The notes beneath the pieces are model-generated. The model was given only the letters and a program-made list of their open reading frames with translations, did not search any database and was not told the DNA's origin. The translations under genes were made by a program, and so were the position numbers. A stretch of 11,036 nt of DNA from assembly GCA_026707335.1 (NCBI GenBank), contig JAPOXB010000235.1, forward strand, positions 1-11,036, written 5' to 3'. Within the stretch, counting starts at the first letter, position 1, and each line of letters starts with the position of its first letter. Shown here piece by piece: positions 1-4,997 of the stretch. Source of the stretch: Chloroflexota bacterium. Lineage in GTDB: Bacteria > Chloroflexota > Dehalococcoidia > Bin125.

Positions 1-639
1 CTGCCCCTGCTCGACCCCGGCGAGGCGCAGTGGCGCGGCATCGGGCCGGAGCGGGTGATCGGCTGCGTCGCCTGGCAGTCGGCCGCGATGACGGCGCCGG
101 GCCACATCGCCCACCTGCACGGCGACCGCCTCGCCCTGGGCGAACCGCTCGGCAGCCGCCGCGACCAGACACGCGTGCGCCGCCTGGCCGCGCTCCTGCG
201 CGAGGCCGGCGTCCGCGCTCCCGTCGCCCCCGACATCCGCACGGAGATCTGGCTCAAGCTGTGGGGCAACCTCAGCTTCAACCCCGTCAGCGCCCTCACC
301 GGCCTGACGCTCGAGGAGATCGCCCGCGACCCCGACGCCCGCGCCGTCGTCGCCGCCATGATGGAGGAGGGGCGCGACGTCGCCAGGGCGCTGGGCGTGC
401 GGCTGCGCATGTCCCTCGACGAGCGCATCGCCGTCGCCGGGCGCGTCGGCGCGCACCGCACGAGCATGCTGCAGGACCTCGAATCGGGCCGCCCGATGGA
501 GATCGACGCGCTGGTCGGCGTCGTCGCCGAGCTGGGGCGCATCACGGGCGTGCCCACCCCCACCATCGACCACGTCCGCGCCCTCGTCGTCGCGCGGGCG
601 CGCGCCGCCGGCTGCTACCCGGCCGCCGCTCCCGCCTGA
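1..639 (+). CDS. panE: 2-dehydropantoate 2-reductase (ketopantoate reductase), C-terminal part
   Basis: Incomplete at the left edge: the frame is open from base 1 and 212 residues are visible, so the N-terminal NADPH-binding Rossmann domain is mostly missing. The family reduces 2-dehydropantoate to pantoate with NADPH in cytoplasmic pantothenate/CoA synthesis. What is left is the helical ApbA_C domain. The segment IWLKLWGNLSFNP carries the Lys (visible residue 86, codon 256-258) that matches E. coli Lys176, with Asn at +4 and +8 like E. coli Asn180 and Asn184. SMLQDLESGRPMEID carries Ser155 and Glu167, 12 apart like E. coli Ser244 and Glu256, and the Lys-Glu spacing (81) is also right. The catalytic set therefore looks intact. 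Many genomes hold several PanE-like paralogues, so the exact substrate is less certain than the family. The next gene starts 35 bases downstream in the same direction and may be cotranscribed. Confidence 0.85.
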   Translation: MPLLDPGEAQWRGIGPERVIGCVAWQSAAMTAPGHIAHLHGDRLALGEPLGSRRDQTRVRRLAALLREAGVRAPVAPDIRTEIWLKLWGNLSFNPVSALTGLTLEEIARDPDARAVVAAMMEEGRDVARALGVRLRMSLDERIAVAGRVGAHRTSMLQDLESGRPMEIDALVGVVAELGRITGVPTPTIDHVRALVVARARAAGCYPAAAPA

Positions 640-673
640 GCGCCCGCCCGGCGGGCCGAACAGGAGGCTCCCC

Positions 674-877
674 ATGTGCCGCAGCATCAAGACCCTCCGC
701 GCCGCCGATCGCCCCATCGACGAGGCTGAGGTCGAGGCCGCCGCGCTGCAGTTCGTGCGCAAGGTCAGCGGCTACCGCGCCCCCTCGCGGCGCAACGCCC
801 CCGCCTTCGACACCGCCGTGGCCGAGGTCGCCCGCGCCACCCGTCGTATGCTGGACGAGTTCCGCGCCCGGAGTTGA
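674..877 (+). CDS. DUF2277 family small protein
   Basis: 67 residues. The opening MCRSIKTLR, the central AALQFVRKVSGY and the C-terminal ATRRMLDEF are the hallmarks of the DUF2277 (COG5552) family, whose members are usually 65-90 residues and have no established function. It is probably a small soluble helical cytoplasmic protein; no signal peptide or membrane segment is seen. The start is well supported by an AGGAGG Shine-Dalgarno at 662-667, six bases before the ATG. It lies 34 bases after the panE-like gene and 10 bases before the first lipoprotein gene. Its last codons contain a TATGCT hexamer (847-852) that may be the -10 element of that lipoprotein gene. Copies of this 3' end recur before the next two lipoprotein genes, so it was included in a tandem duplication. 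Family assignment is confident; function is unknown. Confidence 0.85.
   Translation: MCRSIKTLRAADRPIDEAEVEAAALQFVRKVSGYRAPSRRNAPAFDTAVAEVARATRRMLDEFRARS
847..852 (+). promoter_or_regulatory. Candidate -10 element (TATGCT) of lipoprotein gene 1, inside the DUF2277 gene
   Basis: TATGCT lies 35 bases before the ATG of lipoprotein 1, within the final codons of the DUF2277 gene. The same hexamer is kept at 34 and 36 bases before lipoprotein genes 2 and 3 even where the DUF2277 reading frame is lost, which suggests it matters as a promoter. No convincing -35 element is seen. It could also simply be coding sequence carried along by duplication. Confidence 0.4.
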
Positions 878-887
878 GGGAGTGCCC

Positions 888-1865
888 ATGCGCCGCCTGA
901 CCGTCCTGCTCGTCGCGCTCGCCGCGGTCCTGGCCGTCGCCTGCGGCGGTGACGACCGCAGCGCCGAAGTCGAGCGGCTGCAGGCCGACGTCGAGGCGCT
1001 GCGGGCGCAAGTCAACGTGCTGACCCGTGAGCTCGAGATCGCCCAGGATGCGCGCGGTGAACTCGCGCGGGAGATGGACGATCTCAAGGACGCACGGGAT
1101 GAATCGGCGCGGGAGAACGCCGCGGCCGCCGGTGCCGCCGCCGAAGCCAAGGCCGCCGTCGAGAGCGCCGCGGAGGCCGCCGCTGCCGCCGCCGCCGAGG
1201 CCGCGGCCCGCGTCGCTGCCGAGGCCGTCGAGGACGCGGAGCGCCGCGTGGGCGAGTCGCTCGACGCCGCGCTGGCCGACGTCGAGGCCGCGATGGTGCT
1301 CGTGGCGGAACTCTCCGGCATCGTCGACGCCCTCGCCGACGAAGCCGCTTGGCGCGAGGCAGCCCTGCAGGAGCTCTGGTTCGCCCTCGACGAGGTGCAT
1401 GCCCGCCTCGATGCGCTTCCCAGCGCCCCGCTGGGGCCGTACTTCGATCAACTCCAGCGCCTGGCCCAGGACACCGACGCCATCGCCCAGGACATCCTCG
1501 CCGCCTGGAACCGCGACATGGACGGGGGCGATCTCTCGGCCGCCAAGGAGCACTTCCAGGATCTCGTGGCGCTGGAGGCCGAGTACGCCGACGCGCTCGC
1601 GGCGCTGGATCCGCCGCCGGAGTTGGCGCGGCGGCACGGCGCGTTCCTGGAGAGCGCGCAGGACTTCGCTGCCGCCCTCGTCGAGTTCGAGGACGCGGTG
1701 GCACAGGCCGGCACGATCGAGGAGTACCGGGTCGCCGTCGACGCGTACGGCGAGTCGGACGCTTTCGAGGCCGTCTACCGGCGGCGCGGGGATGCCTGTT
1801 TCCAGCTCCAGGACGGCGCGGCCGATTTCGGCGTCACCGTCGACCTGCGCTGCGTGTCCATCTGA
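888..1865 (+). CDS. Lipoprotein 1 of a tandem family, coiled-coil, long Ala/Glu-rich form
   Basis: 325 residues, function unknown. The N-terminus MRRLTVLLVALAAVLAVAC is a short lipoprotein signal with the likely lipidated Cys19, but the lipobox reads AVAC (Leu at -4) instead of the clean LAAC of its two paralogues, so processing could be weaker. Residues about 25-72 have heptad-like Leu/Val spacing, consistent with a coiled coil. Residues about 77-135 are an Ala/Glu-rich helix largely absent from the paralogues. A C-terminal helical domain (about 184-325) carries the family features: a GDLSAAK turn, DPPPELARRH (241-250), and two Cys (304 and 322, the latter in VDLRC) that could form a disulfide outside the cell. 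The ATG is preceded by GAGGGAG (876-882). It probably sits on the outer face of the membrane and may scaffold or bind a partner. I recognise no named domain. Confidence 0.8.
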   Translation: MRRLTVLLVALAAVLAVACGGDDRSAEVERLQADVEALRAQVNVLTRELEIAQDARGELAREMDDLKDARDESARENAAAAGAAAEAKAAVESAAEAAAAAAAEAAARVAAEAVEDAERRVGESLDAALADVEAAMVLVAELSGIVDALADEAAWREAALQELWFALDEVHARLDALPSAPLGPYFDQLQRLAQDTDAIAQDILAAWNRDMDGGDLSAAKEHFQDLVALEAEYADALAALDPPPELARRHGAFLESAQDFAAALVEFEDAVAQAGTIEEYRVAVDAYGESDAFEAVYRRRGDACFQLQDGAADFGVTVDLRCVSI

Positions 1866-1869
1866 CGCC

Positions 1870-1910
1870 GCCACCCGCCGTATGCTGGACGAGCTCGCAC
1901 CGCCACTTGA
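1870..1910 (+). pseudogene. Relic of the DUF2277 gene 3' end before lipoprotein 2
   Basis: GCCACCCGCCGTATGCTGGA matches the DUF2277 codons for ATRRML at 836-852 and beyond with one change over the first 20 bases. The following bases have diverged and lost one base, so the original stop is out of frame. It has no start or upstream part and is best read as the left edge of the duplicated unit. Confidence 0.65.
1881..1886 (+). promoter_or_regulatory. Candidate -10 element (TATGCT) of lipoprotein gene 2
   Basis: Same hexamer as at 847-852, 34 bases before the ATG at 1921 and after the stop of lipoprotein 1. It lies in a 55-base gap that otherwise holds only the duplicated DUF2277 tail and a GAGGGAG ribosome-binding site. 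No clear -35 element. Confidence 0.42.
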
Positions 1911-1920
1911 GGGAGTGCCC

Positions 1921-2676
1921 ATGCGCCGCCTGACCGTCCTCCTGATCGCGCTCACCGTGATCCTGGCCGCCTGCGGCGGCGAGGACCGCAGCGCCGAAGT
2001 CGAGCGGCTGCAGGCCGACGTCGATGCGCTGCGGGCGGAGGTCGCCTACCTCGCGGGCGAGTTGGAGATCGCCCAGAGCGAGCGCGACCGCGCGCAGGAA
2101 GAGTTGACGCAGACGCTGGCCGACCTCGAACGCCAGACCGCCATCGCCGAAGCCGCGGCCGCCGCCGTTCCCGCCGCGTCCGGCGACACGGGCGCCGACG
2201 ACGCCGACGCGACCGCCGCCCCCGCGCCCGCCTCCGACGAGGTCCGCGCCTACCTCCAGCAGCTCGAGGCAATCTTCCAGGGCGCCACGGCCTACTCGGC
2301 GGGGATCGTCGCGAAGATCGACGCCACGGCCCGGACGGGCGACCTCGACGCGACGAAGACCCTCTTCGGGGATCTGGCGCAAGCGCTGGCGGAGGCCACC
2401 GGCAAGGCCGCCGGGCTCGAGCCGCCGCCCGCGCTGGCCTCGCTGCACGGGGAATTCATCGCCTCGCAGGAGGGATTCGCGCAGGCCATGGCCGACTACG
2501 CGCGAGCCATCGGCAACGTCACGACGTGGGAGGGATTCGGGGCGGTCGTCGAGGCGTTCCCGCAGAGCCCCGACTTCCTGGCCGCCGCGGGGCGCGCCGT
2601 GATCGCCTGCTTCGCGCTGCAAGAGGCCGGCGCCGAGTCGGGCGTCACCGTCGATCTGCGCTGCGAGGGAATCTGA
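1921..2676 (+). CDS. Lipoprotein 2 of a tandem family, coiled-coil
   Basis: 251 residues, function unknown. The signal peptide MRRLTVLLIALTVILAAC ends in a textbook LAAC lipobox with Cys18. Residues about 24-75 (from EVERLQADVDALRAEV through ERQT) look like a coiled coil. A low-complexity Ala/Asp/Pro linker (about 78-106) leads to a helical C-terminal domain. That domain has GDLDATK (140-146), LEPPPALASLH (166-176), NVTTWEGF (199-206), EAFPQSPDFL (211-220), and the paired Cys230 and Cys248 in VDLRC. The C-terminal half is very close to lipoprotein 3 and more distant from lipoprotein 1. The ATG has a GAGGGAG ribosome-binding site at 1909-1915. It is predicted to be anchored outside the cytoplasmic membrane; ligand or partner is not deducible. 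Confidence 0.82.
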   Translation: MRRLTVLLIALTVILAACGGEDRSAEVERLQADVDALRAEVAYLAGELEIAQSERDRAQEELTQTLADLERQTAIAEAAAAAVPAASGDTGADDADATAAPAPASDEVRAYLQQLEAIFQGATAYSAGIVAKIDATARTGDLDATKTLFGDLAQALAEATGKAAGLEPPPALASLHGEFIASQEGFAQAMADYARAIGNVTTWEGFGAVVEAFPQSPDFLAAAGRAVIACFALQEAGAESGVTVDLRCEGI

Positions 2677-2687
2677 CGCCGCCCGGC

Positions 2688-2723
2688 CGCCGTATGCTGG
2701 ACCCGGTCCGCGCCCTCAGTTGA
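2688..2723 (+). pseudogene. Relic of the DUF2277 gene 3' end before lipoprotein 3
   Basis: Read in the frame of the ATG at 2694 this gives RRMLDPVRALS followed by TGA, against RRMLDEFRARS and TGA at the true DUF2277 end. Both the peptide and the stop position are kept, although the rest of the gene is absent. It is therefore a fragment copied with the lipoprotein gene, not an independent gene. Confidence 0.65.
2693..2698 (+). promoter_or_regulatory. Candidate -10 element (TATGCT) of lipoprotein gene 3
   Basis: Third copy of the hexamer, 36 bases before the ATG at 2735. The flanks differ from copies 1 and 2, but TATGCTGGAC is unchanged. No clear -35 element. Confidence 0.42.
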
Positions 2724-2734
2724 GAGAAGCGCCC

Positions 2735-3466
2735 ATGCGCCGCCTGACCGTCCTGCTGCTCGCGCTGCCCGCCGTCCTGGCCGCCTGCGGCGGCGACGAT
2801 CGCAGCGCCGAAATCGAGCAGCTGCAGGCCGACGCCGAGGCGCTGCGGGCCGAGGTCGCCACCCTCTCGGGCGAGTTGGAGATCGCGCAGGGCGAGCGCG
2901 ACCGGGTGCGGGAGGAGCTGGCGCAGGCGCGGGCCGACCTCGAACGCCAGACCGAAGCCGCCGAAGCCGCGACGGCCGCCGCCCAGGCCGCCGTGACCGA
3001 CGATACCGCCGCCGCCCCCGCCTCCGGCGACGTCCGCGCCTACTTCGAGGAGGTGGAGCGAATCTCGCAGACGTTCGCGACCGCGGGCGAGGAGATCGTC
3101 GCGAAGATGGACGCCCTGGCGCTGCGGGGCGACCTCGACGGGACGAAGGCCCTCTTCGACGATCTCGCGGAGTTGCAGGCGAAAGCGGTCGCCGAGGCCG
3201 TGGCGCTCGCTCCGCCGCCCGCGCTGGCCGCGCTGCATCGGGAGGCCGCCGCCGCCGAGCGGGCCTTCGCCGAGGCCATGGCCGATTACGCGCGGGCCGT
3301 CGGCAACGTCACGACGTGGGAGGCCTTCGCGGCGGTCGTCGAGGCGTTCCCGCAGAGCCCCGCGTTCCTGGCCGCCGCCGATCGCTCCGTGGCGACGTGT
3401 CACGCCCTGCAGGACGCCGCCGCCGCGTCGGGCATCACCATCGATCTGCGCTGCGAGGGGCTCTGA
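2735..3466 (+). CDS. Lipoprotein 3 of a tandem family, coiled-coil
   Basis: 243 residues, function unknown. I chose the ATG that aligns with both paralogues and follows GAGAGAAG; a TTG five codons earlier (2720) overlaps the old DUF2277 stop and is unlikely. The signal MRRLTVLLLALPAVLAAC has a clean lipobox with Cys18. Residues about 24-85 form a predicted coiled coil, followed by a short Ala/Thr/Asp linker. The C-terminal helical domain repeats the family features: GDLDGTK (132-138), LAPPPALAALH (158-168), NVTTWEAF (191-198), EAFPQSPAFL (203-212), and Cys222 and Cys240 in IDLRC. It is probably a cell-surface lipoprotein from a recent duplication of gene 2. A palindrome and a structured-RNA promoter follow directly. 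Confidence 0.82.
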   Translation: MRRLTVLLLALPAVLAACGGDDRSAEIEQLQADAEALRAEVATLSGELEIAQGERDRVREELAQARADLERQTEAAEAATAAAQAAVTDDTAAAPASGDVRAYFEEVERISQTFATAGEEIVAKMDALALRGDLDGTKALFDDLAELQAKAVAEAVALAPPPALAALHREAAAAERAFAEAMADYARAVGNVTTWEAFAAVVEAFPQSPAFLAAADRSVATCHALQDAAAASGITIDLRCEGL

Positions 3467-3482
3467 GGTCGGTTGGCCTTGT

Positions 3483-3501
3483 GACGGCCGCAGCGGCCGT
3501 C
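3483..3501. promoter_or_regulatory. Perfect 19-base palindrome between lipoprotein 3 and the structured RNA
   Basis: GACGGCCGC, a single A, then GCGGCCGTC: 9-bp perfect arms. It starts 16 bases after the lipoprotein 3 stop and ends three bases before the TATAGT of RNA copy A. With a one-base centre it is a poor RNA hairpin as drawn, so an operator for a dimeric regulator of the RNA promoter is possible; with a larger loop it could end the lipoprotein transcript. It is absent before RNA copy B. Confidence 0.35.
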
Positions 3502-3510
3502 TGCTATAGT
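3502..3510 (+). promoter_or_regulatory. Extended -10 promoter (TGCTATAGT) of structured RNA copy A
   Basis: TGC directly before TATAGT gives an extended -10 element, which can work without a good -35. It is part of the repeated element and recurs as TGCTATGGT in copy B. Transcription would begin at about 3516-3518, or a few bases earlier if the outer stem is complete. Confidence 0.5.
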
Positions 3511-3660
3511 GCTGGTGGAGCCGGGGGCGCTACCCCCCGATGATCCAGCGGGCCGTCGGATAAAGGCCTAGCGGCCCGCGACCGTCACCCGATAACGGGC
3601 GACCCCACCAGCGCCCCCGACGATGCCGCCGGGGGCGCTGTAGCGTCTGCCCCCGGCGCC
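3511..3660 (+). ncRNA. Predicted structured RNA, copy A (four-way junction plus terminal hairpin)
   Basis: No significant protein frame fits here. By eye the strand folds as an outer stem GCTGGTGG/CCACCAGC (3511-3518 with 3605-3612) enclosing three hairpins. H1 is CGGGGG/CCCCCG (3522-3527 with 3534-3539). H2 is GCGGGCCG/CGGCCCGC (3548-3555 with 3572-3579). H3 is GTC-A-CCCG with an ATAA loop and CGGG-C-GAC (3584-3603). A perfect 10-bp hairpin follows (3610-3639). Copy B keeps the same plan, the same lengths for the two inner junctions (8 and 4 bases) and the motif GATCC after H1. The clearest compensatory change is in H3: T3585-A3602 becomes C3774-G3791. I do not recognise a known riboswitch or RNA family. 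It could be a small RNA gene or a leader element; exact ends are uncertain. Confidence 0.55.
3610..3639 (+). terminator. Terminator-like hairpin of structured RNA copy A
   Basis: AGCGCCCCCG and CGGGGGCGCT are perfect 10-bp arms around a 10-base loop. The sequence after it (GTAGCGTCTG) is not T-rich, so efficiency is uncertain. The left arm shares AGC (3610-3612) with the 3' strand of the outer stem, so the two helices compete at their edge. Confidence 0.5.
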
Positions 3661-3690
3661 ACGCCGACTGCCGCCGCCCCCACGCCGGTC

Positions 3691-3699
3691 TGCTATGGT
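3691..3699 (+). promoter_or_regulatory. Extended -10 promoter (TGCTATGGT) of structured RNA copy B
   Basis: Lies exactly 189 bases after its counterpart in copy A and differs by one base in the hexamer. The bases further upstream differ from copy A, so the conserved promoter is only the extended -10. Confidence 0.45.
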
Positions 3700-3850
3700 G
3701 CTGGTGGAGCCCGGGGACGTTACCCCCGACGATCCGGCAGGCCGCCCCGATTAGCCATGGCGGCCCGCAGGCGCCACCCGATAACGGGCGGCCCCGCCAG
3801 CGCCCCCGACGATACCGCCGGGGGCGCTGTAGCGTCTGTCCCCCGGCGCC
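3700..3850 (+). ncRNA. Predicted structured RNA, copy B (four-way junction plus terminal hairpin)
   Basis: Second copy, roughly four in five bases identical to copy A by eye, with most differences in the H2 loop. Outer stem 3700-3707 with 3794-3801 (one T-A pair of copy A is now a T-G wobble); H1 3712-3716 with 3724-3728; H2 3737-3746 with 3759-3768 (10 positions, one A-C mismatch, extended by two C-G pairs against copy A); H3 GCC-A-CCCG, ATAA, CGGG-C-GGC (3773-3792). The H3 loop and inner arm are identical in both copies. That differences fall in loops or keep pairing argues that the RNA structure, not a protein or DNA site, is being kept. The sortase start codon is 179 bases after the element. 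Confidence 0.55.
3799..3828 (+). terminator. Terminator-like hairpin of structured RNA copy B
   Basis: The same perfect 10-bp arms as copy A; only one loop base differs. It is followed by GTAGCGTCTGTCCCCC, again without a proper T-run. Its left arm overlaps the outer-stem 3' strand by the same three bases as in copy A. Confidence 0.5.
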
Positions 3851-3892
3851 GCCCTCTCGCCCCGGCCGGAACCCGGCCCCGCCCCGCCGCGT

Positions 3893-3898
3893 CATACT
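3893..3898 (+). promoter_or_regulatory. Candidate -10 element (CATACT) upstream of the sortase gene
   Basis: GTCATACTGG resembles the GTATGCTGG context of the lipoprotein promoters. It would give a leader of about 125 bases before the GTG at 4030. An alternative is TTTAAT at 3963-3968 in a short AT-rich patch (3949-3975), unusual in this GC-rich window. Neither has a clear -35. Apart from these, 3851-4029 shows nothing else I can assign. Confidence 0.3.
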
Positions 3899-4029
3899 GG
3901 TAGCCGACCGCGCCCCGCATGCAATCCGCCCTTGCGCCGCCGGGCGAATTTGTGATCAGACGTTTAATGGAATCAGCCGATCCGGCGACGTACGGTGGAC
4001 GCCACCCCGCGGGAGGAGGACCGGAGGCC

Positions 4030-4929
4030 GTGTCGCAGAACTCCGGGCCGGGCGAGCCCGGCCCCTGGCGCACGCTGATCTGGATCGTCGCCGTCGTCAT
4101 CTCGGCGACGGTCTGCTCGCTCGTGGCCTTCTACATCACGTCCGAGCTGCTCGACGACGGCGCCGTCGCCGGGGCGTCGGCCGACCGCGCGCCCGCCGGC
4201 GAGTCCGCGACCGGCGGCAACGCCGCCGCCCTCGAGGACGCGGACAGCCGCGGCGCGACGCAGATCAGCCCCGGCGCGCTGGCCGGCGGCCCCATCCCCG
4301 GCGACGAAGAACCCCCCGAAGAGCTCTTCACGACCACCAAGCTCCCCGACTTCGACCCCGACACGCTGATCTACGGCGGCGCCGGCGCCGACGGCGCGAT
4401 CCTCGCCGGGCCCGGCATCGTGCGCAGCAGTGGCGCCGACCGCCGCACCAACTGGGAGATGATCGTGCCCAGCGCGCAGATCCACGCCTCGATCGTGCGG
4501 GTGGGCGTCACGCCCAGCAACCTGCTCGGCGCGCCCGACAACCCCGAGGTCATCGGCTGGTGGGAGGACGGCCCCGCCCCCGGCGAGCCCGGCAACGTCC
4601 TGATGGACGGCCACCGCGACTACCGCGACATCTTCGGCAACGTGGGCTTCGGCGTCTGCTGGCTGCTCACCGAGACCCGCCCCGGCGACCTGATCATCGT
4701 GCGCGACCTGCGCGACGCCCGCGCCTACGTCTACACCGTGACCGAGGTGCACAGCGTCGCCTGGGACGACCCCAGCGGTGACCGCTTCCTGCGCAGCACC
4801 GAGGCGTCCATCCTCACCCTCGTCACCTGCGAGGGCGCCTTCGACGAGGAGACGCACAACTACTCGCAGCGCCGCGTCGTCATCGCGGAGCTGACCGACC
4901 GCGTCGCGCCGCCGTCGGTCGGGGGGTAG
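4030..4929 (+). CDS. Sortase family transpeptidase, membrane-anchored
   Basis: 299 residues. Sortases cut a sorting signal in a secreted protein and join it to the cell envelope or to a pilin subunit, acting outside the membrane. A single N-terminal membrane segment (about 15-36, from TLIWIVAVVI) is followed by a long Ala/Gly/Glu/Pro-rich linker (about 42-105), then the sortase beta-barrel (about 142-289). The catalytic set is visible: His195 in DGHRDY, Cys267 in LTLVTCEG, and Arg281 (or the adjacent Arg282) in QRRVVIAEL. The GTG start is chosen for its strong GGGAGGAGGA (4011-4020) nine bases upstream and the membrane segment that follows soon after; in-frame ATGs at 3919 and 3967 lack any ribosome-binding site. 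It is a non-A, non-B type, exact class not settled. No substrate with a sorting signal is seen in the window. Confidence 0.87.
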   Translation: MSQNSGPGEPGPWRTLIWIVAVVISATVCSLVAFYITSELLDDGAVAGASADRAPAGESATGGNAAALEDADSRGATQISPGALAGGPIPGDEEPPEELFTTTKLPDFDPDTLIYGGAGADGAILAGPGIVRSSGADRRTNWEMIVPSAQIHASIVRVGVTPSNLLGAPDNPEVIGWWEDGPAPGEPGNVLMDGHRDYRDIFGNVGFGVCWLLTETRPGDLIIVRDLRDARAYVYTVTEVHSVAWDDPSGDRFLRSTEASILTLVTCEGAFDEETHNYSQRRVVIAELTDRVAPPSVGG

Positions 4930-4962
4930 CGCCGGTCGCGGTCGGCGGGGCCCGGACATGGG

Positions 4963-4968
4963 TACGCT
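4963..4968 (+). promoter_or_regulatory. Candidate -10 element (TACGCT) of the HEPN-like gene
   Basis: TACGCT lies 29 bases before the ATG at 4998 and 33 bases after the sortase stop, and differs by one base from the lipoprotein TATGCT hexamers. No clear -35. Confidence 0.35.
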
Positions 4969-4971
4969 GTG

Positions 4972-4994
4972 GGTCTCGACCGAGGAGCGAGACC
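4972..4994 (+). promoter_or_regulatory. Leader hairpin with the ribosome-binding site in its loop
   Basis: GGTCTCG (4972-4978) pairs with CGAGACC (4988-4994) around the loop ACCGAGGAG, which holds the GAGGAG Shine-Dalgarno of the gene starting at 4998. If TACGCT is the -10, the hairpin would be almost at the transcript's 5' end. It could present or hide the ribosome-binding site; chance is not excluded. Confidence 0.35.
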
Positions 4995-4997
4995 GCG

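Larger units (their letters stand above)
836..3466 (+). repeat. Tandem triplication of a lipoprotein gene with the end of the DUF2277 gene
   Basis: Three head-to-tail units run from about 836-1865, 1870-2676 and 2688-3466. Each unit has a segment matching the last codons of the DUF2277 gene (with TATGCT), a ribosome-binding region ending in GCCC, and a lipoprotein gene starting ATGCGCCGCCTGACCGTCCT. The junctions after genes 1 and 2 are nearly the same (TCTGACGCCGCC), as expected for repeated unequal exchange. The first parts of the lipoprotein genes stay close at the DNA level. Units 2 and 3 are also very alike near their 3' ends (for example CGGCAACGTCACGACGTGGG occurs in both), so they look like the younger pair. 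Unit 1 carries an extra Ala/Glu-rich block. Confidence 0.8.

Noticed and set aside
642..656. Short GC hairpin (GCCCGC / GCGGGC) after the panE-like gene as a terminator
   Set aside because: Only 6 bp, a three-base loop and no T-run. Such matches are common at this GC content.
542..1955. Long minus-strand open frames opposite the DUF2277 and first lipoprotein genes
   Set aside because: Ser/Ala- or Gly/Arg-rich compositions with no family resemblance. They only mirror the repeated lipoprotein sequences.
3540..3563. A seven-codon reading frame (ATG to TAA) inside RNA copy A, a possible leader peptide
   Set aside because: The ATG is ACG in copy B and no Shine-Dalgarno precedes it.
3500..3850. 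CRISPR array or insertion-sequence ends
   Set aside because: Only two long imperfect copies, no short direct repeats with spacers, no transposase, and no target-site duplication visible.
3530..3895. A 121-codon minus-strand frame across the two RNA elements
   Set aside because: Its internal repetition simply follows the DNA repeat. It has no ribosome-binding site, and the pattern of substitutions fits RNA pairing, not codons.
3919..4029. Earlier in-frame starts for the sortase (ATG at 3919 or 3967)
   Set aside because: Neither has a ribosome-binding site, whereas the GTG at 4030 has GGGAGGAGGA at good spacing and puts the membrane anchor near the N-terminus.
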